Shown one piece after another: positions 56,153 to 64,000 of a stretch of DNA of 64,000 nucleotides. Origin of the DNA: Ureibacillus sp. Lineage in GTDB: Bacteria; Bacillota; Bacilli; Bacillales_A; Planococcaceae. Position numbers and translations under genes: made by a program. Under the pieces are notes generated by a model that did no database searches, was not told the origin of the DNA, and saw only the letters and a list, made by a program, of their open reading frames with translations. Every line of letters begins with the position of its first letter. The first letter of the stretch is position 1. The stretch is from the NCBI GenBank assembly GCA_031178355.1, contig JAPSJC010000008.1, forward strand, positions 1 to 64,000, read 5' to 3'.

Positions 56153-58077
56153 TATTTGTTACCCCCTTTTCCGTATAGTGATTCTTCTGTTGCAATAACT
56201 TCTTCTTTCGAAACATGGAAACCTAAATCATCTTTAAATGAGCGAACAATCATACTAGCAACAGTAATACCTAGACCAAGAATAATTACTGGTATTGACC
56301 ATGAAACTCCGTCCGGATGATATAGTGCACCAAACGATGCAATAAATAAACCAATCGACATAACTAAAGGTAAGATAGAACCGTTTGGCATATGGATTTC
56401 TCCAATTGGTTCAGCAAATGTCATACCTTCTTTATTACCTTCACTTTTTTCAATCCAATATGGATCGTATCCACGTACAAGTGGAGTTTGTTTAAAGTTA
56501 TAGAATGGTACTGGAGTTTTAATAGCCCATTCAAGCGTACGGCCATCATTCCAGTAATCACGTGTATTAAGTGGTTTAGACTTAATTGATAAGAACATGT
56601 TAACAACTAATAAAATCACACCGACACCCATTAATAATGCACCAATCGATGAGATGAAGTTAAATAAATCCCAACCTTGGTCTGCCTGGTAAGTGAATAC
56701 ACGACGTGGCATACCCATTAAACCTAGGAAATGTTGAATAAAGAATGTCATATGGAATCCGATAAAGAATAACCAGAATACCACAAATCCTAATTTTTCG
56801 TTTAACGCACGGTTAAACATAATTGGCCAATAGAAATGAGCTGCACCAAATATTGCTAAAATGATACCACCAACGATTACATAGTGGAAGTGAGCAACGA
56901 TGAAGTAAGAATCATGTAATTGGTAGTCTAGTGGCGCAACAGCCTGCATGACACCAGTTACCCCACCAGCTACGAATGACGGAATAAATCCAAGAGCATA
57001 AATCATTGGTACTGTTACTTTAATCGAACCGCCCCAAATCGTTAAGATCCAGTTAAATACCTTCATACCTGTAGGAACAGCAATTGCCATTGTTGAAACG
57101 GCAAAGATTGCATTTGCAGTTGGCCCAAGACCAGTTGTAAACATATGGTGAGCCCAAACCATGAATCCTAGGAATCCAATTAGAATCGTAGCGAATACCA
57201 TTGAAGAATATCCGAATAAGCGTTTACGAGCAAACACTGGTATGATTTCAGAGAATAAACCGAATGCCGGTAAAATTAAGATATAAACTTCTGGGTGTCC
57301 AAAGATCCAGAATAAGTGTTCCCAAATAACAGTATTCCCACCCATTGTATGATCGAAGAAGTTTGATCCGAACATACGGTCAGCTAACATGAAGAATAAA
57401 GCTACTGTTAGTGCAGGGAATGCAAATACAATTAAAGCACTTGTTATTAAAGTAGTCCAAGTGAATAATGGCATACGCATAAATGTCATACCTGGGGCAC
57501 GCATAGTTACGATTGTAACAATAAAGTTAATACCTGAGATTAACGTACCTGCACCAGAAATTTGTAGCCCTAGTACATAGAAATCAATTCCATGTCCAGG
57601 TGAATATAAAGATAATGATGCATAGGATGTCCATCCAGCATCAGGTGCTCCACCCATGAAGAATGAAAGGTGTAAGAAAATAGCACCTAAGAAGAATAAC
57701 CAAAATCCTAATGAATTTAGGAATGGGAATGCAACGTCACGTGCACCAATTTGTAATGGCACAATCGCGTTCATAAAACCAAATAGCAATGGCATAGCAG
57801 CTAAGAATAGCATTGTTGTACCATGCATTGTTAATAACTCATTATAAAAGCCTGCTGAAACAAAATCATTATTTGGTACCATTAACTGAATACGTATCAT
57901 TAAAGCTTCTAAACCAGCAATTGCAAAGAACAATAATCCTGCAAAGAAATACATATTCCCTAGTTTTTTATGGTCAACAGTTGTTAAATAGTCCCAAAAT
58001 GTTGCTCCAAAGCCCTTTTCCTTACCGATTGCAACAGAGCTCACAACTTTAACCTCCTCTAAGTTTCGATCAATCAA
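56152..58077 (-). CDS. ctaD: Cytochrome c oxidase subunit I
   Basis: HLFWIFGHPEVYILILPAFG, HDSYFIVAHFHYVIVGG. Confidence 0.97.
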   Translation of the reverse strand: MIDRNLEEVKVVSSVAIGKEKGFGATFWDYLTTVDHKKLGNMYFFAGLLFFAIAGLEALMIRIQLMVPNNDFVSAGFYNELLTMHGTTMLFLAAMPLLFGFMNAIVPLQIGARDVAFPFLNSLGFWLFFLGAIFLHLSFFMGGAPDAGWTSYASLSLYSPGHGIDFYVLGLQISGAGTLISGINFIVTIVTMRAPGMTFMRMPLFTWTTLITSALIVFAFPALTVALFFMLADRMFGSNFFDHTMGGNTVIWEHLFWIFGHPEVYILILPAFGLFSEIIPVFARKRLFGYSSMVFATILIGFLGFMVWAHHMFTTGLGPTANAIFAVSTMAIAVPTGMKVFNWILTIWGGSIKVTVPMIYALGFIPSFVAGGVTGVMQAVAPLDYQLHDSYFIVAHFHYVIVGGIILAIFGAAHFYWPIMFNRALNEKLGFVVFWLFFIGFHMTFFIQHFLGLMGMPRRVFTYQADQGWDLFNFISSIGALLMGVGVILLVVNMFLSIKSKPLNTRDYWNDGRTLEWAIKTPVPFYNFKQTPLVRGYDPYWIEKSEGNKEGMTFAEPIGEIHMPNGSILPLVMSIGLFIASFGALYHPDGVSWSIPVIILGLGITVASMIVRSFKDDLGFHVSKEEVIATEESLYGKGGNK

Positions 58078-58104
58078 GTTCTAAATCTAGTGCGCCTAAG
58101 CGAA

Positions 58105-59190
58105 TTATTGTTCTACAGATAAGCTCATAATGTAATCTGCTAGAGCATTAATCTCTTCATCAGAGAACTTCTTAGGATCATAAGCATTAGTCATTAAGTT
58201 ACCTGGTTTATATTTTTCTGGGTTTTTAATCCAGTTAACTAAATTTTCTTTTTCATGCTCTAAGTAACCAGCGATATGGCTACGATCACCAAATGTAGTT
58301 AAGTTAGGTCCAATTGCAGCACCTGAAGGCATACCTGTTACAGATGATACAGCGTGACAACCTAAACAGCTTGCAGCAAATGTCGCTTCACCTAAATCTG
58401 TAGAATCTTGAGATGCAGTTTGACCTTCTGTAGCTTGCATTGAAGCAACCCAAGCGTCAAATGCTTCTGGAGCTAAAGTTTTAACTTTAAAGTCCATTAA
58501 AGCATGTGATGGACCACAAAGCTCAGTACATTTACCATAGAATACTCCATCTTTTAATCCTTCTGACTCTTCATCAAAGATTAAGTAGAATTTGTTAATG
58601 TTTTCTACGTTAGTATCCATTTTCCCACCAATAGATGGAATCCAGAATGAGTGCTTAACATCAGCAGCTTTTAAATTAAAGTATACCTTTTCACCAGTTG
58701 GAACAACTAGTTCTTGTGAAGTCACGATTCCTAATTCTGGATATGCAAACTCCCACCAGTATAACTTTGCAGTAACGTCTACGATCAATTCAGTTTTGTT
58801 ACCATTTTCATCAACTTGCTCCATAGCAGATACGTCACCTAATTTATAAGTAGACATTAATGTTGGAACAGCTAAGATTAATAAAAGTATAATTGGAATT
58901 ACTGTCCAGATTACTTCTAGTGTGTGGCTACCCTCAACTTGCTTTGGCATATAGTCCTCACCTTGTTTTGAACGGCGGAACTTTAAGAATGCGTATATAT
59001 AAAGTACTGAAACCACAACTGTAACTAGCGCCATAATCGTAATAGAGAATAGCAATAAGTTAAATTGCTCTTTACCTACTGCACCAGCAGGTTGAAGTGT
59101 TGAAATGTATTCTTCACCACATGCAGAAAGAAAAACTGTCATAACTGCCAATAGCGAGAATAGACGCCATTTTTTAAGCCCTTTCATCAT
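58105..59190 (-). CDS. ctaC: Cytochrome c oxidase subunit II with fused cytochrome c domain
   Basis: Lipobox LSACGEEY, CuA YGKCTELCGPSHALM, heme site CLGCH. Confidence 0.97.
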   Translation of the reverse strand: MMKGLKKWRLFSLLAVMTVFLSACGEEYISTLQPAGAVGKEQFNLLLFSITIMALVTVVVSVLYIYAFLKFRRSKQGEDYMPKQVEGSHTLEVIWTVIPIILLLILAVPTLMSTYKLGDVSAMEQVDENGNKTELIVDVTAKLYWWEFAYPELGIVTSQELVVPTGEKVYFNLKAADVKHSFWIPSIGGKMDTNVENINKFYLIFDEESEGLKDGVFYGKCTELCGPSHALMDFKVKTLAPEAFDAWVASMQATEGQTASQDSTDLGEATFAASCLGCHAVSSVTGMPSGAAIGPNLTTFGDRSHIAGYLEHEKENLVNWIKNPEKYKPGNLMTNAYDPKKFSDEEINALADYIMSLSVEQ

Positions 59191-59381
59191 AGCTTAATTA
59201 AACCCCTCTTTCTTTGTTGTATTTTCATGTGTACCAGGACATTGGTATGGATTATATGTGAATTCTATTTTTAAGAAGAATCCCCTTACAATTACTCATA
59301 GAATTATACCCGAGATTTTAAATTAACCGCAAATCTAAATTCACAACTATTTTGGTAAATAGATGATTAAATACAAAGTAC

Positions 59382-60299
59382 TTAAATAAATATTGCGAAA
59401 ATAATCATTAAAACGAAGTAAATTGTTAAGTAATTTAATGAATAAATGAACATTTTATTTGCCCATTTAAGATCATCTTTGGTTTTAAAACCGGAGATAG
59501 CGAGTATAAGCCATCCAAAATTTAACAACATAGATAAAATTATAAATGCTATACCTAATTCTTTTAACAAGAAAGGTAATGGTATTAATAAAAGTATCCA
59601 AATCAGCATTGAAATCTTTGTTCGTTTAAAACCCTTTACAACAGGTAGCATTGGAATATTTGCCGCACTATATTCATTTTTTCGTTTCATAGCAAGCGCA
59701 TAAAAATGCGGTGGTTGCCAAGCAAACATAATTATGAACAAGGCAAGAGTACCAAAACTCAAAGAAGGCTCTACTGCAGCCCATCCTATTACCGGAGGAA
59801 TTGCACCAGATATACTTCCCACTACCGTGTTACTTACATATCTTCTTTTAGCCCACATGGAGTAAAGCACTACATAAGCTAAAATACCAATAAGTCCCCA
59901 CATGCCGGCAGCAAATGATGCCGAAAATAACAAAATTTCACCTACAAGTAAAAATGAAAGGGATATAGCCAAAACGACATTAGGTTTATATCTACCAGTA
60001 ACTGTTGGCCTGTTTCTAGTCCTTTTCATTATTGGATCTATATCCTTGTCTATGTAGTTGTTCATTGCCGCTGACCCACCAATAACGAACGCTGTACCGA
60101 TAATCGTGTAAGCGATTAAATCAAGGTGTTGTAAGAAGTGACCACCTGTAAACTGAAATGCTAACCACAAACCAGTAAACGTTGTGATTAGATTAGAATT
60201 TACAATTCCTATCTTAATCAGCGCAAAGAAATCTTTTATCAAAGATTCAGTTCCCGGACCAGTTTTTCTACTAGCAATAATAGTCTGGCCGTTTGACAT
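59382..60299 (-). CDS. ctaB: Protoheme IX farnesyltransferase
   Basis: AAMNNYIDKDIDPIMKRTRNRP. Confidence 0.96.
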   Translation of the reverse strand: MSNGQTIIASRKTGPGTESLIKDFFALIKIGIVNSNLITTFTGLWLAFQFTGGHFLQHLDLIAYTIIGTAFVIGGSAAMNNYIDKDIDPIMKRTRNRPTVTGRYKPNVVLAISLSFLLVGEILLFSASFAAGMWGLIGILAYVVLYSMWAKRRYVSNTVVGSISGAIPPVIGWAAVEPSLSFGTLALFIIMFAWQPPHFYALAMKRKNEYSAANIPMLPVVKGFKRTKISMLIWILLLIPLPFLLKELGIAFIILSMLLNFGWLILAISGFKTKDDLKWANKMFIYSLNYLTIYFVLMIIFAIFI

Positions 60300-60628
60300 T
60301 ATACCCCTCCTTTCATTTTTGTAAGTATATTCCGCTAACTTTTACTATAACGAAATTCTCTTATGATTTCTAGATATTAAGTGGAAATTTCGGAGAATTA
60401 GTCGAAATAGAATATAAGTGTGTTAAATAAACACATTGTCTCTATCTTATCGCATTTTCCGCTTACAATTGTGAAAGATAAGATACAAAGTTGTGAACAA
60501 TTTGTGAAAAAGAACGGATAGAAACTAACTACTTACCGTTTGAAGTTGTCATTTTTCTTTTTATTCGATATCATCTAAAAGCAGAGACACTTTTATAGTG
60601 TTTATAGATAAAGTAGGTGACGCATTAC

Positions 60629-61561
60629 ATGCAATATAAACATAGTAAAATATTAAAATGGATTGCTGTTCTCACTACTCTAGGGATGTTGCTAATTCTT
60701 TTAGGCGGAGCACTAGTTACTAAAACGGATAGTGGTTTAGGTTGTGGCAGAAACTGGCCAGGTTGTAACGGTGAACTAATTCCAACTGTGATTACACCAG
60801 AAGTATTAATCGAATTTTCTCATCGATTAACAACTGGTTCAGTATCAATTCTTGTACTGATATTAGTCATTTGGACATGGAAAGTATTAGGACATATCCG
60901 TGAAGTGAAATTTTTAGGTATTTTAGCAATCTTTTTCCTTTTAGCTCAAGCATTAATTGGTGCAGCTCAAGTTTTATGGGGTCAAGGTGACTTTATTTTA
61001 GCATTACATTTTGGAATATCATTAATCTCCTTTGCTTCTGTACTATTACTAGCTATGATCGTTTTTGAAGTAGATACGAAATTTGATGCAGATACAGTAC
61101 ATATAGGAAATAAGTTGAAACGGCATACAATCGGCATTACTCTATATTCTTATATAGTGATTTATACTGGTGCACTCGTTCGCCATACTAGTTCAAGCCT
61201 CGTTTGCTTGGATTGGCCATTATGTAATAATAGTCAACCATTTGCACTACCAAATGGAATGTATCAATGGGTGCAAATGGGCCACCGATTGGCTGTATTA
61301 TTATTTATTATATGGATGATCTATATTACATTACATGCTGTTAAACATTATAAAAATCAAAGAGTCATTTATTGGGGATGGGTTGTTGCCCTGACCCTAG
61401 TCGTACTACAAACAATTGCTGGTATGCTAGTAGTATTGACAAGACTAGAGCTAATCGTTTCCTTAATGCACTCACTATTTATTACATTATTGTTCGGTTT
61501 GTTCTGCTATATGATACTACTAATAGCTAGAAGTAACCAAAATCAAAAGCAGAAACAATAA
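60629..61561 (+). CDS. ctaA: Heme A synthase
   Basis: GGALVTKTDSGLGCGRNWPGCNGELIP; divergent from ctaB; start ATG 60629 (or GTG 60617). Confidence 0.95.
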   Translation: MQYKHSKILKWIAVLTTLGMLLILLGGALVTKTDSGLGCGRNWPGCNGELIPTVITPEVLIEFSHRLTTGSVSILVLILVIWTWKVLGHIREVKFLGILAIFFLLAQALIGAAQVLWGQGDFILALHFGISLISFASVLLLAMIVFEVDTKFDADTVHIGNKLKRHTIGITLYSYIVIYTGALVRHTSSSLVCLDWPLCNNSQPFALPNGMYQWVQMGHRLAVLLFIIWMIYITLHAVKHYKNQRVIYWGWVVALTLVVLQTIAGMLVVLTRLELIVSLMHSLFITLLFGLFCYMILLIARSNQNQKQKQ

Positions 61562-61566
61562 CAAAG

Positions 61567-61603
61567 ATGGAGAATCTCACAATATGAGGTTCTCCATTTT
61601 TTC
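61567..61603 (+). terminator. Terminator downstream of ctaA
   Basis: ATGGAGAATCTC..GAGGTTCTCCAT-TTTTTC. Confidence 0.8.
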
Positions 61604-61642
61604 ACTATTTTATAGATTTTCTTATCTTTTTATAAGTAAAAA

Positions 61643-61675
61643 GAGTAAACAATGTCATCATGTCATTGTTTACTC
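61643..61675 (-). terminator. Terminator downstream of pycA
   Basis: GAGTAAACAATGACATGATGACATTGTTTACTC followed by TTTTTACTT on minus strand. Confidence 0.8.
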
Positions 61676-61687
61676 TATAAATATCAT

Positions 61688-64000
61688 TTATTCAATTTCA
61701 ATTAATAAATCCCCAGTAGAGATTGCGTCACCAGCCTGAGCAAACACTTCTCTTACTATTCCATCCTTCGGCGCTTGAACCGTTGTCTCCATCTTCATAG
61801 CTTCTGTGATCATGAGGTGATCTCCTCTTTTAACAGGGCTACCTTTTGAAACGACAACTTTTAGCACAGTACCAGGCATTGTTGCTCCAATTTGATTTGG
61901 ATTGCTTGGATCCGCTTTTAATGACACTTTACCATCAACTTCTACTGTCATATCTTGAATAACTAATTCACGTGATTGACCGTTCAATTCAAAGTAGATG
62001 ATTCGTGTTCCATCATTTTGTGGTTCACCAATTTCAATTAGTTTGATAATTAATGTTTTACCCTTTTCAATTTCCACTTCAATTTCTTCACCTAGTTTTA
62101 ACCCATATAAGAATGTAGGAGTATCTAATACAGAAATATCTCCAAATGAATCGGTTGCAGCTAAATAGTCTTCAAACACTTTTGGGTATAATGCATACGC
62201 TAATATGTCTTTTTTTGTAAATGTTCGATTATATTTAGAAGACAGCATTTCTTCTATTTGATTAAAGTCAACAGGCTCCAGTAATTCACCCGGACGAACA
62301 GTGATCGCTTCTTTGTCTTTCAAAATTACATTTTGAAGTTCTGAAGGGAAACCACCATGAACTTGACCTAAATAACCTTGGAAAAGTTCCACAACAGAAT
62401 CTGGGAAATCAATTGATAATCCTTTTGTATAAATATTATCCTCGTTTAAGTCATTTTGAACCATGAATAATGCCATATCCCCTACTACTTTTGAGGACGG
62501 TGTAACTTTAACAATATCACCAAACATCAAATTAACGCGGGAATACATTTTCTTCACTTCATCCCAGCGATCTCCTAAACCAACTGCTTTAGCTTGTTGT
62601 TGAAGATTACTGTACTGACCACCTGGCATTTCATGAACGTAAATTTCTGAATGAGGGCTCTTCATTCCACTTTCAAAGTCACTATAGTAGTTTCGAACAT
62701 CATCCCAATAATAGGATAATTGTTCAAGTGAATCGATATCTAATATAAGTTCTCGATCACTTCCCTTCATTGCATAATATAGCGAATTGATACTAGGTTG
62801 AGATGTTAAACCAGACATTGAACCTAACGCTGTATCAATGATATCAACACCAGCTTCAATTGCTTTTGCATAAGTATATACACCGTTACCACTTGTATCA
62901 TGAGTATGAAGATGGATTGGTAAATCCGTTGCCTCTTTTAATTCAGAAACTAAACGATATGCTGCCTCAGGTTTTAATAAACCAGCCATATCCTTAATTG
63001 CTAAAATGTGTGCACCAGCGTTTTCAAGCTCTTTTGCCATATCTTTATAATACTGAACAGAATATTTAGCACGAGAATCATCTAAAATATCTCCCGTATA
63101 GCAAATTGCAGCTTCTGCAATCTTACCTGTATGACGAACTTCATCAATTGCTACTTCCATACCTTTAATCCAGTTTAGACTGTCAAAAATACGGAATACA
63201 TCGATTCCAGATTCAGCTGATTCTTTAATAAATTCACGAATTAAATTATCTGGATAATTTGTATAGCCAACTGCATTTGCCCCTCTAAATAACATTTGGA
63301 ATAATACATTCGGCATTTTTTCACGTAACTTTTCAAAACGTTGCCAAGGATCTTCTTTTAAAAATCTATATGCAACATCGAATGTTGCGCCACCCCATAA
63401 TTCGAACGAGAAGAAATTATGCATCATACGAGCTTTGTAATCCGCAATTTGATACATATCTTGCGTTCTTACTCTTGTTGCTAATAGTGATTGATGTGCA
63501 TCTCGGAATGTAGTATCTGTAATTAGTACATCTTGTTGTTCTTTAATCCACTGTACTAATCCATCTGCTCCTCTACTATCTAGAATCTGTTTCGTTCCAG
63601 AAGGTATTTCAGAACTAAGGTGCAACTTCGGTTTAGTAGGTTTTCCTAATACTGGCTTTTGACGTTTTTCAATCCCTGGAAATCCGTTTAAAGTTATATT
63701 TCCAATATAGTTTAATAGTTTTGTTCCGCGATCTTTTCTAACCGGGAATTCAAATAACTCTGGTGTAGTATCAATAAAACTTGTATCAAAATTTCCTGTT
63801 ATAAATTTTTCATGCAAAACGACATTTTCTAAAAACGGAATGTTCGTTTTTACACCGCGAATTCTGAATTCTCGCAAGTTTCTGTCCATTTTAGCTGCAG
63901 CTTCGCGGAAAGTTCTCCCCCAAGTGGAGATCTTTACTAGTAACGAATCATAATAAGGTGTGACAACAGCACCTTGGAATCCATTCCCTGCGTCTAATCG
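61688..64000 (-). CDS. pycA: Pyruvate carboxylase (C-terminal part; runs off right edge)
   Basis: Carboxyltransferase DTTFRDAHQSLLATRVRT and biotinyl EAMKMET; frame stays open to 64000 (RLDAGNGFQGAVVTPYYDSLLVKISTWGRTFREAAAKMDRN). Confidence 0.97.
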   Translation of the reverse strand, partial: RLDAGNGFQGAVVTPYYDSLLVKISTWGRTFREAAAKMDRNLREFRIRGVKTNIPFLENVVLHEKFITGNFDTSFIDTTPELFEFPVRKDRGTKLLNYIGNITLNGFPGIEKRQKPVLGKPTKPKLHLSSEIPSGTKQILDSRGADGLVQWIKEQQDVLITDTTFRDAHQSLLATRVRTQDMYQIADYKARMMHNFFSFELWGGATFDVAYRFLKEDPWQRFEKLREKMPNVLFQMLFRGANAVGYTNYPDNLIREFIKESAESGIDVFRIFDSLNWIKGMEVAIDEVRHTGKIAEAAICYTGDILDDSRAKYSVQYYKDMAKELENAGAHILAIKDMAGLLKPEAAYRLVSELKEATDLPIHLHTHDTSGNGVYTYAKAIEAGVDIIDTALGSMSGLTSQPSINSLYYAMKGSDRELILDIDSLEQLSYYWDDVRNYYSDFESGMKSPHSEIYVHEMPGGQYSNLQQQAKAVGLGDRWDEVKKMYSRVNLMFGDIVKVTPSSKVVGDMALFMVQNDLNEDNIYTKGLSIDFPDSVVELFQGYLGQVHGGFPSELQNVILKDKEAITVRPGELLEPVDFNQIEEMLSSKYNRTFTKKDILAYALYPKVFEDYLAATDSFGDISVLDTPTFLYGLKLGEEIEVEIEKGKTLIIKLIEIGEPQNDGTRIIYFELNGQSRELVIQDMTVEVDGKVSLKADPSNPNQIGATMPGTVLKVVVSKGSPVKRGDHLMITEAMKMETTVQAPKDGIVREVFAQAGDAISTGDLLIEIE

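Overview
The window is a conserved chromosomal core region of a spore-forming Bacillales genome, probably Planococcaceae/Lysinibacillus-like from gene order and AT-rich composition. Most genes lie on the minus strand. Read from high to low coordinates it contains pycA (partial), ctaA (+ strand), ctaB-CDEFG, a DUF420 gene, the ylb block (YugN, MurE, RicF/YlbF, GDPD, YlbG, DUF7147-like, a secreted hypothetical, rsmD, coaD, ylbJ, ylbL, ylbM, ylbN, rpmF), an enoyl-CoA hydratase, rsfA-like, panE, bshC, the mraZ-dcw division/cell-wall cluster, spoIIGA-sigE-sigG, the ylm genes, divIVA, ileS with a T-box leader, lspA, rluD and the pyr operon with PyrR attenuators, ending in partial pyrD. I saw no prophage, CRISPR array, transposase, rRNA or tRNA. 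The best candidate for something undescribed is a ~250-nt non-coding region upstream of ylmE. It has a near-consensus sigma-A promoter followed by a compact predicted three-way-junction RNA, at the place where ylmD/pgeF sits in B. subtilis. Other points of interest are a displaced murE with a Dap-type signature, a strong hairpin at the spoVD-mraY junction where murE normally lies, two copies (one truncated) of a GC-richer dispersed intergenic repeat, a small ORF/decayed gene upstream of panE, and a C-terminal tandem duplication in YugN. No database or folding program was run; helices were paired by eye.
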